The notes under the pieces: model-generated
The model's database searches: none
Told to the model about the DNA's origin: nothing
The model's input: only the letters and a program-made list of their open reading frames with translations
Shown: positions 17,635-26,549 of the stretch, in pieces
Layout: each line of letters opens with the position of its first letter
Numbering within the stretch: the first letter of the stretch is position 1
From: Salinigranum marinum
GTDB lineage: Archaea > Halobacteriota > Halobacteria > Halobacteriales > Haloferacaceae
Length of the DNA: 64,000 nt
Direction of reading: 5' to 3'
Assembly (NCBI RefSeq): GCF_024228675.1
Contig: NZ_CP100462.1
Location: 248,001 to 312,000 of the forward strand
Program-made: the position numbers and the translations under genes

Positions 17635-17986
17635 CCTCGGTCGAACGCGCACCCGCGTGAGTCGCTTCCGGAGTTCGGACGGTCTGGGATAGGTGTCTCG
17701 AATGTGCCGGGAACCGCGAGCCTGAGGCCGACCAGGGAACGCGGATTCCTCTCGATGTTCCGTTTGCGCTCCCAGGACCACCACCACAGTGGCTCGCGGC
17801 GCGACGGGTGGCCACGTCCGCACGTAAGTGTCTGTGGCGCCACTTCGCGAGAGCTACGAGCAGTTCACTGTGGCGGATTCCCGGACCTCTGGAATGACGT
17901 GAGAGTTGAAATGTGACCTGGTCGAATATTCGAAGAGGCTGAGAGGGACGGTCTACCCTCGAGTAAGCCGATGGAGGGAGAAACCC
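17635..17986. other. Intergenic region, nothing recognised
   Basis: About 350 bp of GC-rich sequence between the Usp gene and the TrkA gene. Frames on both strands are short and low in complexity (Arg/Pro-rich), as expected for shadows. No RNA gene was recognised. Confidence 0.4.
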
Positions 17987-18640
17987 ATGCCAGACACGAA
18001 ACGTATCGTCATCGCCGGCGGCGGCCGTATCGGACTACGAACCGCACAGGAGCTCGCAGACCGCGGATACGAGATCGTATTGATCGAGAAAGAGGAGGCT
18101 CGGTCAGACGAGGTCGCGGATGAATACGTCGCGATGGTCTTGCAGGGAGACGCGACAGCGCCCTCGATTCTTGAACAGGCGGATCTCAAGCGGGCTGACG
18201 CCATCGCCGCGTTGACCGATGAACCCGGGACCAATCTCGCGATCTGTATGGAGGCAAAGCGAATCGCGCCTCACATCCGAACACTCGCTCGAACCGGTAC
18301 TGGGACCGAGGACGAGTACGACGAGATTGCCGACGCGACGATCCTGCCCCAGGAACTCAGCGCGAACACGGCTGCCGACATCCTTTCGGGCGACGAGGTA
18401 CGGACCATTATCGGCACCCACCACGACCTCGAAATTCTGGAGATCAAGGTCGCCGAGGACGCCCCGGTAGCCGGACATACGCTCGCGGAGATCAGCCTCC
18501 CGAAAGGGAGCCTTGTCATCTCGGATCGGAACCGAACACAGATCGCACGTGCCGATATGGAACTCGAACCCAGTGAGTATTACATCGTCGGTGTGGAACC
18601 AGATGTCCTCGACGAGGTTCTGAACCTCTTCCGCGGCTAA
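17987..18640 (+). CDS. TrkA-type K+ uptake regulatory protein (TrkA-N plus TrkA-C)
   Basis: 217 residues from the ATG at 17987 (MPDTKRIVIAGGGRIGLRTA). The Rossmann motif GGGRIGLRTAQELADRG is at 11-27 with the acidic end of beta 2 in VLIEKEE, indicating NAD(H)-type binding. ALTDEPGTNLAICMEAKRI is the typical partner helix. TrkA-C covers about 145-217 (LEILEIKVAEDAPVAGHTLA). A single RCK unit without a membrane part works as a gating subunit for a separate TrkH-type channel or another transporter. None is adjacent; the next gene is an APC permease 44 bp downstream on the same strand, an obvious candidate partner. Confidence 0.9.
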   Translation: MPDTKRIVIAGGGRIGLRTAQELADRGYEIVLIEKEEARSDEVADEYVAMVLQGDATAPSILEQADLKRADAIAALTDEPGTNLAICMEAKRIAPHIRTLARTGTGTEDEYDEIADATILPQELSANTAADILSGDEVRTIIGTHHDLEILEIKVAEDAPVAGHTLAEISLPKGSLVISDRNRTQIARADMELEPSEYYIVGVEPDVLDEVLNLFRG

Positions 18641-18684
18641 TCCTGGGGGACTTATTTTACGCTCCGTCCGCATCTCGACATGTA

Positions 18685-20136
18685 ATGGTGAGCGGGACCG
18701 AGACCCAACTCGAACGTACGCTCGGATTCAGGGAGGCCTTGACCATCGGCGTCGGAACCATGGTGGGAGCGGGCATTTTTGTCCTCCCCGGTCCGGCGGC
18801 CGCCCTCGCCGGCCCCGCGGCAGCCGTTGCGTTCGTCGCCGCGGGTGGGATCGCTGTTCTGACCGCGCTCTCGGCGAGCGAACTCGCCACTGCGATGCCG
18901 GCCTCCGGTGGACCGTATCATTTCATCAATCGGGGGTTGGGCCCTGTCTTCGGGAGTATCGCCGGGCTGGGCAACTGGCTCGGGCTGGCGTTCGCGACGG
19001 CGTTCTACGCGGTTGGATTCGGCAATTATGTCGCGCCGCTGGTGATAGGGATACTCCCACCCCTCGGCATCGGGCCCCTGCCGCTCTCCGCGGCCCAACT
19101 CGGCGGACTCGTCGCTGCAGTCCTCTTTATCGGCGTCAACTACCTCAGTACGAAGGGAACCGGCGACTTACAGAACGTCATCGTCATCGTGTTACTCGGC
19201 ATCCTCGGCCTGTTCATCCTCCTCGGGGTGACCCAGGCTGACGTCGCGACGCTCCGCCCCCTGTTTCCCGAGGGCCCCGGATCGGTGTTCCCCGCCACCG
19301 CGCTGGTGTTCGTCTCCTACCTCGGGTTCGCCCAGGTGGCGACCGTCGCCGGCGAGATCAAGCAGCCTGGAACGAACCTCCCGCGAGCGATGGTCGGCGG
19401 CGTTCTCTTGGTTACGGCCGTCTACGCGGTGTCGATGGTCATCCTGCTCGGCGTCGTCGAACGCGCTGCCATCGCCGGCTCCGGGACGGCAATCGCGGAC
19501 GGTGCGGCCGTCGTCTTCGGCGCGTTCGGGAGCGGCGTCGTCGGCGTCGGGCTGCTCATCTTCGGCGGGCTGTTGGCAACCGCCTCGTCGGCGAACGCGT
19601 CGGTGTTGTCGGCTTCCCGTATCAACTACGCAATGGGCCGGGACGGCCTGATGGACGCCCGGCTCTCGGCCATCCACGAGCGGTTCGACACGCCACACCG
19701 CTCTATCCTGCTGACCGGCGGGCTCATTCTCGTGTTCATCGTCGCGGGGGAGGTCAACAGCCTCGCCCGAGCGGGGAGTGTCCTGCACCTGCTGGTCTAC
19801 GGCCTGTTGAACGTCTCGCTCATCGTCTTCCGGGAGACCCGTGCCGGCGGCTACGATCCGGACTTCGAAGTCCCATTCTATCCGGCGGTGCCGGCACTGG
19901 GTGCCGTTCTCTCGTTCGCGCTCATCGGATTCATGGAACTGCCGGAAGTACTGCTGGCCGCCGGACTCGTCGCCGGGGGCATCGTCTGGTACGTACTATA
20001 TGTCCGCCGCCGCGTTGTGGATACCAGCGCGCTGGCGATGTACCGCGGCGCGGTCCCGCTCGAGATTGAAGTCGAGGTGGAGTTCGACTTCGACACCCCG
20101 GCGAAACGCGCCGAGGAGGTGGCGGAGGATGGCTGA
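18685..20136 (+). CDS. APC-superfamily amino acid permease
   Basis: 483 residues with about 12 membrane helices. The first helix carries the substrate-binding break GVGTMVGAGIFVLPGPAAAL (about 22-41), and helix 6 has VFVSYLGFAQVATVAGEIKQ, both diagnostic. The C-terminal 40 residues after the last helix are acidic (EIEVEVEFDFDTPAKRAEEV) and end the protein. Unlike many haloarchaeal relatives it has no fused Usp domains; instead two Usp-like genes follow directly on the same strand. It probably imports an amino acid or polyamine. Confidence 0.92.
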   Translation: MVSGTETQLERTLGFREALTIGVGTMVGAGIFVLPGPAAALAGPAAAVAFVAAGGIAVLTALSASELATAMPASGGPYHFINRGLGPVFGSIAGLGNWLGLAFATAFYAVGFGNYVAPLVIGILPPLGIGPLPLSAAQLGGLVAAVLFIGVNYLSTKGTGDLQNVIVIVLLGILGLFILLGVTQADVATLRPLFPEGPGSVFPATALVFVSYLGFAQVATVAGEIKQPGTNLPRAMVGGVLLVTAVYAVSMVILLGVVERAAIAGSGTAIADGAAVVFGAFGSGVVGVGLLIFGGLLATASSANASVLSASRINYAMGRDGLMDARLSAIHERFDTPHRSILLTGGLILVFIVAGEVNSLARAGSVLHLLVYGLLNVSLIVFRETRAGGYDPDFEVPFYPAVPALGAVLSFALIGFMELPEVLLAAGLVAGGIVWYVLYVRRRVVDTSALAMYRGAVPLEIEVEVEFDFDTPAKRAEEVAEDG

Positions 20137-20232
20137 CAGCTGGATGCCGTACGTCGGGAATCAGTGGCGGACAACCGCGCTTGGCCGGTCACGCACGCAC
20201 CGATCGCACCCGCTGGACATCACCCACCAATT

Positions 20233-20946
20233 ATGATAGATGATCCCACCCTGTTGATACCCATCGACGCATCGGCCCCGGAGGACCCACCACAGGCACT
20301 CGTGGACCTCCTGGAACCACTCCACATCGTTGTACTCGGTCACTACCCGGTGCCCGATCAGGCTGTTCCCCAACAGCTCCAAGAGGCCCATGAGGAAGAG
20401 GCGAAGGCTGCGATGGAACCGATCGTCCGCCGGTTCGTGCAGCAAGGAACCGATGTCGAGTCGGTGCTGGTATTCACGCGGGACCACGTCACGTCGATCG
20501 ATCGAGTAGCCAACGAGCACGACTGCGACGCGGTGCTCGTTCCGGGGTCCGTCGGAGAGTTAAGCAACGTCCTCGTTTCACTGAAGGACGAGCAGAACAT
20601 GTTCAGGGTCCTCGAGGTGGTCGGGCTCTTGCTGGGAGAGACAGATCCCGACGTGACGCTGTTTCACTCCGAGAGCGTCGAGAAAGGGAGCGCCATCTCG
20701 GAACTCCTGCTTCGCGGTGCGACTGACTGGCTGACCGAACGGGGCCTCGAACGAAACCGCATCACTTGGCGCGAGCCGACCGCCGAGACCCAGACGACCG
20801 ACCTACTCGAACTGGCCGACGAACACGACTTCGTCATCATGGGCGAGGAGGAGCCGTCACTCCCCGAGCGCGTCCTCGGCGAACTACCCGACCGTATTCA
20901 CGCCCGGACCGGACGAGCGGTCCTCGTGGTCCGCAAGGAGCGCTGA
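20233..20946 (+). CDS. Divergent Usp-like protein A, paralogue of the next gene
   Basis: 237 residues from the ATG at 20233 (MIDDPTLLIPIDASAPEDPP). It contains a Usp-like fold twice in shortened form, with DLLEPLHIVVLGHYPVPDQA, then EHDCDAVLVPGS in the first half and EHDFVIMGEEEPSLPERVLG in the second. The Gly-rich ATP loop is missing (GEEEPSLPERVLGELPDR), so it is probably of the non-ATP-binding type. It shares PVPDQ-(A/T)-(V/P)-PQQLQEAHEEEA with the following gene, proving tandem duplication. Placement after the APC permease suggests a detached regulatory partner. Confidence 0.8.
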   Translation: MIDDPTLLIPIDASAPEDPPQALVDLLEPLHIVVLGHYPVPDQAVPQQLQEAHEEEAKAAMEPIVRRFVQQGTDVESVLVFTRDHVTSIDRVANEHDCDAVLVPGSVGELSNVLVSLKDEQNMFRVLEVVGLLLGETDPDVTLFHSESVEKGSAISELLLRGATDWLTERGLERNRITWREPTAETQTTDLLELADEHDFVIMGEEEPSLPERVLGELPDRIHARTGRAVLVVRKER

Positions 20947-20951
20947 TTTCG

Positions 20952-21704
20952 ATGCCCGAGAACAGCCACAAGCCGTCGGTGCTCGTGCCCGTCGACGTTT
21001 CGACGGACGAACAGCCTGACCCGCAGCTGCTCGAACTCCTCGAGCCCGCCCGGGTCGTCCTCGGCGGCTGGTATCCCGTCCCCGATCAGACGCCCCCCGA
21101 GCAGCTCCAGGAAGCCCACGAGGAGGAGGCGATCGAGCGCATCGATGCCATCGCAGCCGAATTACAGGACGCCGACACGGCGGTCGAGACGGTCGTCGTC
21201 TTCACCCGGGATCGGTCGACGACAATCGACCGGCTCGCCGACGAGTACGACTGCGGGGTCGTCCTGGTTCCCAGGGCTGTCCAGCGGGTTGAGCGCATCC
21301 TCGTGCCGATCCGGGCCGACGTCAACCTCTCGGCTATTCTCTCGGTCGTAGGCGTCCTGTTGGAGGACAGCGAGGCGACTGTCACGCTCCTGCACGCCGC
21401 AGAAGCCGACGAGGACACCGAGGCTGGGGCGGTTATGCTCAGGGGCGCGGCCGACGAACTGCTTGACGGCGGCGTCGACGCCGACCGTATCGATACAGTG
21501 AGTCTCGAATCCGGCACTCCTGTTGACGATATCGTCGATGCCGCGGCCAATCACGACGTGCTGGTCATCGGCGAGTCTGACCCGTCGCTCATTGAACGAA
21601 TCATCGGCGACGTGCCAGGTCAGCTCATCGACCGGACGGACCGGCCGGTGCTGATCGTCCGGAAGCTGCCGACCGAGGAGGAAGAAGACGAAGCTGGCGA
21701 GTAA
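20952..21704 (+). CDS. Divergent Usp-like protein B, paralogue of the preceding gene
   Basis: 250 residues from the ATG at 20952, five bases after the stop of the previous gene. It opens MPENSHKPSVLVPVDVSTDE and shares with protein A the LLEPARVVLGGWYPVPDQTP and QLQEAHEEEA segments and the ending DRPVLIVRK. The second half has a Usp-like ending DVLVIGESDPSLIERIIGDV that again lacks the G2xG loop. The tail EEEEDEAGE is acidic. It forms an operon with protein A and probably the APC permease. No catalytic motif is seen. Confidence 0.8.
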   Translation: MPENSHKPSVLVPVDVSTDEQPDPQLLELLEPARVVLGGWYPVPDQTPPEQLQEAHEEEAIERIDAIAAELQDADTAVETVVVFTRDRSTTIDRLADEYDCGVVLVPRAVQRVERILVPIRADVNLSAILSVVGVLLEDSEATVTLLHAAEADEDTEAGAVMLRGAADELLDGGVDADRIDTVSLESGTPVDDIVDAAANHDVLVIGESDPSLIERIIGDVPGQLIDRTDRPVLIVRKLPTEEEEDEAGE

Positions 21705-21774
21705 ACACTAGAGTACACCGGTAACTATCCCAGCTGCGGTACGGGAAGGCGCGCCATGAACGGCGCGGAGAACG

Positions 21775-22452
21775 TCACATCGGTCGAGCAATCAGGATCT
21801 CGACTGGCCACACCCACACTCGATGGAGATGCTCTTGTCGTTCAACCACGAATCCCTCTTTTTCAAGGGTTCGGGAGGCGTAAATCGGTCGACAGCCGAA
21901 CCGTTCGTAGCCCGGGACCCGTTCGAACAGCCAGTCGTACGCTCGTACGAACAGGTCCTCTTCAGCTCCAGCCCGTTCCATCGTCACGACACAGAGCCGA
22001 CCATCCGGTCGGAGGATGCGCTTGAGTTCCCTGACAACTGTCGGTATCTCGTCTTCCGCAAACAGTTCCAACGTGTCCTCGATAAAAGCGATGTCGGCGA
22101 CGTTCTCTCGAAACGGAAGCGATCGAGCGTCCCCAAGACAGATCTCGATTTGCGTATTTGCTCCCTCTCGAACAGCCCGCCGGCGAACCCGACCCGCCAT
22201 ACTCGCTGCAGCATCAAGCCCGACGGTGTCCCCCTCTGGACCGACTCGCTCGGCGAGCGCGACTAATGCGTGCCCGGGTCCACATCCGACCTCCACGACG
22301 TGTTCTCCACGTTCGATAGCGAGCAAGCCCAAAGCCCGCTGCCGTGTGTCCGCTTGCAACGGTGTGATGAACCAGTCGTATAGTGCCGCCAACCGGTGAT
22401 ACGTCTCTACGACGGTTTCGTTGGACACATCTGGTTCCGGCAGAGTGGTCAT
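21775..22452 (-). CDS. Class I SAM-dependent methyltransferase
   Basis: 225 residues from the ATG at 22452 (MTTLPEPDVSNETVVETYHR). Upstream frame to 22710 is Arg-rich and not family-like. SAM motif I is VVEVGCGPGHALVALAE (about 48-64); the acidic motif II is TVGLDAAASMAGRVRRR; GDARSLPF and DIAFIEDTLELF follow, and LKRILRPDGRLCVVTMER is the post-motif. The pattern is of the UbiE/Methyltransf_11 type; small molecules or quinones are possible substrates. It follows the PfkB kinase on the same strand with about 150 bp between. Confidence 0.88.
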   Translation of the reverse strand: MTTLPEPDVSNETVVETYHRLAALYDWFITPLQADTRQRALGLLAIERGEHVVEVGCGPGHALVALAERVGPEGDTVGLDAAASMAGRVRRRAVREGANTQIEICLGDARSLPFRENVADIAFIEDTLELFAEDEIPTVVRELKRILRPDGRLCVVTMERAGAEEDLFVRAYDWLFERVPGYERFGCRPIYASRTLEKEGFVVERQEHLHRVWVWPVEILIARPM

Positions 22453-22600
22453 GTGCTGGAGGCGTCGCGTCGATTTTCGGAACGTACTATCGAGTTGCGA
22501 TCGAAGGAAAACACCACACTCTGCGTCCAGCCTGGGGAGAGCAGCTTCCGACGGCGACTGCTCGACTAGACGCCGCCAACGTACGGACAGACGTCCCTGT

Positions 22601-23551
22601 TCACCCGGTGACATCCTCGGAAGTGCGATACGTTCGAACATCCTCAAGCGTCGGGATACCTCGTCGAGCCCCCTTCTCGCGCGTGGAGAGTGACCCGGCG
22701 ATCGTTCCAATTTCGATGGCTTTCTGCAATGATGCCCCGGCTGCGAGTTGGGCCGCCAGGAATCCGTTCAGAACATCGCCGGCACCGGTCGTATCGACCG
22801 CTTTGACTGTCGGTGGCGTTACAGTGAACCGTCGCTCCGCTTCGACGATGACATCGTCCGCACCTCGTTTGCGAATGAGGACTCCATCGAACTCTCCAAG
22901 GGAGGATTGTAGCGCCCGATACTCGTTTTCATTCGGGGTGAGGTAGTCGACCGCATCGCACCCAAGGAGTTCTTCGATTCCATCTGCAGGCGCGGGGTCG
23001 AGGATAATAGTTGGTCGGTCCCGTTCGGCAGCCAACTCCGAAAGTAGTGCCACAACCGGATCAATCGGAATCTCATTTTGCAGGAGGAGACACTCGGCCG
23101 AGAGAATCGTGTCGTACTGCTCTCGGATGTAGGCACTATCGATTGCACTATTGGCCCCTGGCCGGACGATGATCCAGTTGTCGCCCTCCGGTCCGACGAA
23201 CACGTAGGCCGTTCCAGTTGGTTCTGACGCAGTTCCAATCCGAGCAACACCGACTCCGGCTTCTGTGAGATGACTGCGGACCCCGAATTCCCGGCCATCG
23301 GGGCCTACCTTGCCGAGCATTTCCGTCTCTGCTCCGTCCTTCGCCGCAGCTACGGCCTGGTTCGCACCTTTCCCTCCTTGACGAAGACTATCGGGATCGG
23401 CTGAGAAATCCGTCGGGAGGTCATCGGTCTGGACAGTCTGCCCGCGGTCTGGAAACCAGCTATATCGGTCTCTGAGGTCGGTGATTTCGGCATCGGACAC
23501 ATGATGTATTTTGTCCACGTTGATGCTCCCGAGACTGACGACGTCTCCCAT
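22601..23551 (-). CDS. PfkB-family (ribokinase-like) sugar kinase
   Basis: 316 residues. It opens VVSLGSINVDKIHHVSD; RQGGKGANQAVAAAKDGAET at about 57-76 is the PfkB signature 1 region, and VKAVDTTGAGDVLNGFLAAQ at about 260-279 is signature 2, with the catalytic Asp in GAGD. LIRKRGADDVIV and LDPAPADGIEEL are the expected ADP-side segments. Ribokinase is the closest match, but substrate cannot be assigned. It starts 29 bp after a Usp gene on the same strand and may form an operon with it and the methyltransferase. Confidence 0.9.
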   Translation of the reverse strand: MGDVVSLGSINVDKIHHVSDAEITDLRDRYSWFPDRGQTVQTDDLPTDFSADPDSLRQGGKGANQAVAAAKDGAETEMLGKVGPDGREFGVRSHLTEAGVGVARIGTASEPTGTAYVFVGPEGDNWIIVRPGANSAIDSAYIREQYDTILSAECLLLQNEIPIDPVVALLSELAAERDRPTIILDPAPADGIEELLGCDAVDYLTPNENEYRALQSSLGEFDGVLIRKRGADDVIVEAERRFTVTPPTVKAVDTTGAGDVLNGFLAAQLAAGASLQKAIEIGTIAGSLSTREKGARRGIPTLEDVRTYRTSEDVTG

Positions 23552-23580
23552 ATCGAAAGCTCACTCAATCACAGTTGCTC

Positions 23581-24027
23581 TCATCGGATGAGTGTCACAG
23601 GAACCGACGCCCTCCGTGCGACGATCTCCGCGATGCTCCCGAATACGGATCGTTCTTCCTCCGGACGTCCGTGCGCTCCGAGAACGATGTGGTCGATCTC
23701 CTCCTCGTCGGCGTACTCCACGATGACCCGCTTTGGATCACCGATCTCGGACGTGGTGGAGATCTCGCGGTCGTGCTCATCAGCGAGTTCTCGAGCCTCA
23801 TCGAAGAGTTGCTCTGAGACTTCTTCAGCCCGCTCGTACCACTCTTCGGATCCCATCAACGGTTCGTACGACGTCTTGAAGTCGGGATAGGCACCGTAGC
23901 CCGGCTCGAAGAGATCAACCACGTGAAGCACGGTGACCGATGCATCCGGGAATTCTTCGAGGGCATGACGAAGCGCTCTTCGCGACAGCGGCGAGCCATC
24001 GAGTGGGACGAGAATGTGTTCGGTCAT
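23581..24027 (-). CDS. Universal stress protein
   Basis: 148 residues, MTEHILVPLDGSPLSRRALR, with an intact beta1-loop (PLDGS). The nucleotide loop reads GAHGRPEEERSVFGSIAEIV: the second Gly is replaced (GRPE), so ATP binding is doubtful. A long acidic insert (EEWYERAEEVSEQLFDEARE) sits in the central helix. Its stop is 29 bp from the PfkB kinase start, which suggests co-transcription. Confidence 0.9.
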   Translation of the reverse strand: MTEHILVPLDGSPLSRRALRHALEEFPDASVTVLHVVDLFEPGYGAYPDFKTSYEPLMGSEEWYERAEEVSEQLFDEARELADEHDREISTTSEIGDPKRVIVEYADEEEIDHIVLGAHGRPEEERSVFGSIAEIVARRASVPVTLIR

Positions 24028-24189
24028 ATCTCCATCTCCTGTACGATGCTCCGTCCGAACGGTTTTGAATTAACCTGGATTCGGAGTCTCTCTGTAATCA
24101 ACGCCATTGTCGATTTTTACTTGGAGCGAGCCAAAATAGGGGCCGTCGGTGATTCCAGTCGAGTGAGAATTCGCGAGTATATTCCTGGA

Positions 24190-24942
24190 TTACTGATACA
24201 TTCCCGGCACCGCCGGTTGCTGGTCCTGTTGTTGCTGATACTGCCGGAGTTGCTCCGCGATCTGTTGTTTCTGTTTCTGGATCTCCTCGGCCTGTTCGCG
24301 GAGTTCCTGCGTGTCGATATCGAATTCGACGAGCGATTCGAGAGCCTCTTCGATCACCGCCCGAGCAGCCGCTGGATCGGGAATGTATGGGTTCGAACGC
24401 ACGATGAGCACCGCCGCTGGAATGTCGTCGTGGTAACAATCAGCCAGTAGCGCACCGGTCACGCCACCGACGACGCCAGAGCCATCGGCCAAGGTGATCC
24501 CTGCATCGGCGAGAGCGGTCTCCAGATCGTCCGTCGTGGCAACGCCGACGACCTCGCCGATTTCGTCTTCGGACTCCGCCGGAGCCCCTGCGAGGAAGAT
24601 AGCCCGCTCGAACTCCTCAGATAGGTCGTGCAGGACACATCGGCTCAACGAGTCGACTGCAGTAGGTGGGATTGGGACGTCGCTTTGGAGAGTCATTACA
24701 GCTGGATCTTCCCCTGCGTAGACTCGTACTGCGTCACGAACTCGGCCTTCGTCGAACGCCGCGACTGGAGGAAAATCGTCAGAAACGATAGTTCCGTGCT
24801 GGTCCAGCTCGAGTTGCTTCGTGATTTGATCGACTGCAATCGCCGCAACTAATCCCAATCCAGGGAGGCCCTCGATGAGCGTCGGCGATTCGGTCCCTAG
24901 TTCTGTGGTCTTCTCGAAACTCGTCGATGAATCAGGAGTCAT
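24190..24942 (-). CDS. PAC2-family protein (proteasome assembly chaperone-like)
   Basis: 250 residues. The core has LIEGLPGLGLVAAIAVDQIT (about 18-37, the typical GxPGxGxxG opening), AFDEGRVRDAVRVYAGEDPA, IFLAGAPAESEDEIGEVVGV and DGSGVVGGVTGALLADCYHD. The C-terminal 50 residues are a Gln-rich helix (QEIQKQKQQIAEQLR...QQQQDQ) predicted as a coiled coil. Archaeal homologues of the proteasome assembly factor PAC2 show this core and a similar tail, with proposed ATP-independent 20S assembly. No partner genes adjoin. Confidence 0.88.
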   Translation of the reverse strand: MTPDSSTSFEKTTELGTESPTLIEGLPGLGLVAAIAVDQITKQLELDQHGTIVSDDFPPVAAFDEGRVRDAVRVYAGEDPAVMTLQSDVPIPPTAVDSLSRCVLHDLSEEFERAIFLAGAPAESEDEIGEVVGVATTDDLETALADAGITLADGSGVVGGVTGALLADCYHDDIPAAVLIVRSNPYIPDPAAARAVIEEALESLVEFDIDTQELREQAEEIQKQKQQIAEQLRQYQQQQDQQPAVPGMYQ

Positions 24943-25025
24943 TACTCGACACCGAGTCTACTATCGAATAGTACGGCCTTATCAACACGTCTTATTTCCA
25001 ATCCGTGAGAAGGGTGCTTGTCTGA

Positions 25026-25472
25026 TTACGAAGGCCCATCAGAGGATTCAGCTGGCATACGAACCGTCAACACCGGCGCATCCGAGAGCCGGACGACTTT
25101 CTCGGTGACGCTGCCCAGAAGATATCGATCCAGACCCGTGCGGCCATGCGTCCCCATCACGACGAGATCGATGTCGTGTTCGTCGACGTAATCGAGAATG
25201 GCTTGGTGGGGTGCTCCCTGTGCCACTACACCTTCGATCGTGTTCACACCAGCTGCCTCTGCTTGCCGGATCACCTCCTCAATCGCGTTCTCACCAGCTT
25301 CTTCGATGGCATCGAGCGTTCCGGGGACCGAGGAATCGATGCCGACGTTCGTATCGACGACATAGATCGTATGGAGTGCGGCGTCGTAGGTCGTTGCGAG
25401 ATCGATTGCGTGTTCGACGGCGCCTCGTGTCCCTTCACTTCCGTCCGTCGGGACCACTATCTGGTCGTACAT
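25026..25472 (-). CDS. Universal stress protein, ATP-binding type
   Basis: 148 residues, MYDQIVVPTDGSEGTRGAVE. The loop GTHGRTGLDRYLLGSVTEKV matches the ATP-binding Usp consensus fully (G2xG9xGS). Of the single-domain Usp proteins here, this and the one at 30210 are the most canonical. No close partner gene on its strand; the next gene on the minus strand (carbamate kinase) is broken. Confidence 0.92.
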   Translation of the reverse strand: MYDQIVVPTDGSEGTRGAVEHAIDLATTYDAALHTIYVVDTNVGIDSSVPGTLDAIEEAGENAIEEVIRQAEAAGVNTIEGVVAQGAPHQAILDYVDEHDIDLVVMGTHGRTGLDRYLLGSVTEKVVRLSDAPVLTVRMPAESSDGPS

Positions 25473-25557
25473 ATCGAATACTCGTTAGCGAAGGGACAAA
25501 GAGAACATGTCGATTACGAGACGCTGGGAAGTCCTCAGTTCCCGTTCTAGGGGAGAT

Positions 25558-26516
25558 TCAGGCGCGGACCCGTGTTCCGGTCTCGCCGGCCAGTGCGTCC
25601 ATCAGGTGCTCAGGAGAGGTAACCACGGCCCGGTCTCCGCCCTGTTCGATAAAGCGGAGACATGCCTCTATCTTCGGTTGCATACTGCCTTCACCGAACT
25701 CACCCGCGTCGAGATGCGCGCGCAACTCCTCGGGTGAAGGCCGACAGAGCGGTCGCTGATCGGGCCTATCGTAGTTCACGTACGCGAACTCGACGTCCGT
25801 CAGGATAATGAGGGTATCGGCGCCGAGTTCCGAGGCGAGCAGTTGCGAAGCCTTGTCCTTATTGACGACTGCTTCGATACCCCGGAGCCCGTCGTCACGA
25901 ACGACGGGGACACCCCCACCGCCAGCGGTGATCACGAGGTTCCCTCGTTCCACGAGGTTCCCTCGTTCCACGAGGCGAGTGAGTTCCTTTCCTTCGACGA
26001 GTTCGACGGGCTCGGGAGATGGAACGACACGACGGCACGGGCGGTCACCGGTCGCTACGCGCCGCGTCTCGAATGAGTTCTCCGCTGCTTCCGCTTCCGT
26101 GTAGAACGGTCCGATGGGTTTCGTCGGGTTCTGGAACGCAGGATCGTCGGGGTCGACGATCACTTGTGTTACGACGGTGATAAAGTCGGGCGAGCCAGCG
26201 AGTTCGTTGTCGAGGGCCTGTTGGAGCAAATAGCCGATCTGAGCCTGGGTTTCGGCCACCAAGACGTCGAGCGGTAACTCCGCGTCTCGCTGACGCGCTC
26301 CTGCTGTAAGAGGAGGTTGCCGACCTGCGGTCCGTTCCCATGGGTCAACACCACGTCGTAGCCGGCCTGGATCGCATCCGCGATCTGTCGGGCTGTTAGC
26401 GCTATCACGTCGAGCTGTTCGTCGATCGTTCCAAGACCGTGCGCACCGAGTAGCGTGTTTCCGCCCAGCGCCACGACGATTGGATCCGTTCCCGTCTCGT
26501 GAGAGGTGTCGCCCAT
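25558..26516 (-). pseudogene. arcC: Carbamate kinase gene (arcC-like) with a frameshift and an in-frame 18-bp duplication
   Basis: The frame from the ATG at 26516 reads MGDTSHETGTDPIVVALGGN, LTHGNGPQVGNLLLQQERVS and then loses phase at about 26275-26285, where one base appears to be missing (ACGCGGAG, with ACGCCGGAG expected). The second frame restores ELPLDVLVAETQAQIGYLLQ and runs to 25558 (ITAGGGGVPVV, VVNKDKASQLLASELGADTL, GSMQPKIEACLRFIEQGGDR), all diagnostic of carbamate kinase. In addition LVERGN is repeated as VERGNLVERGNLV by an 18-bp tandem duplication. It would have made ATP from carbamoyl phosphate in arginine fermentation. Decay is likely; a single sequencing error cannot be excluded for the frameshift alone. 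Confidence 0.85.
25933..25968. repeat. Tandem 18-bp duplication inside the arcC pseudogene
   Basis: The unit CACGAGGTTCCCTCGTTC occurs twice in direct succession, followed by seven bases of a third (CACGAGG). It adds six residues (VERGNL) in frame just before the ITAGGGG loop of carbamate kinase. Confidence 0.9.
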
Positions 26517-26549
26517 ACTAATCCCACCCTCCACGCGTAATTAGTACTA

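Noticed and set aside
20766-20951. Earlier start for the second Usp-like gene
   Set aside because: The extension is Arg/Pro-rich, overlaps the end of the previous gene in another frame, and the ATG at 20952 gives the family-like opening.
25933-25975. Tandem 18-bp units as a CRISPR-like or satellite array
   Set aside because: Only two full units with no spacers, in frame within carbamate kinase; it is a simple duplication. No CRISPR array was seen anywhere in the window.
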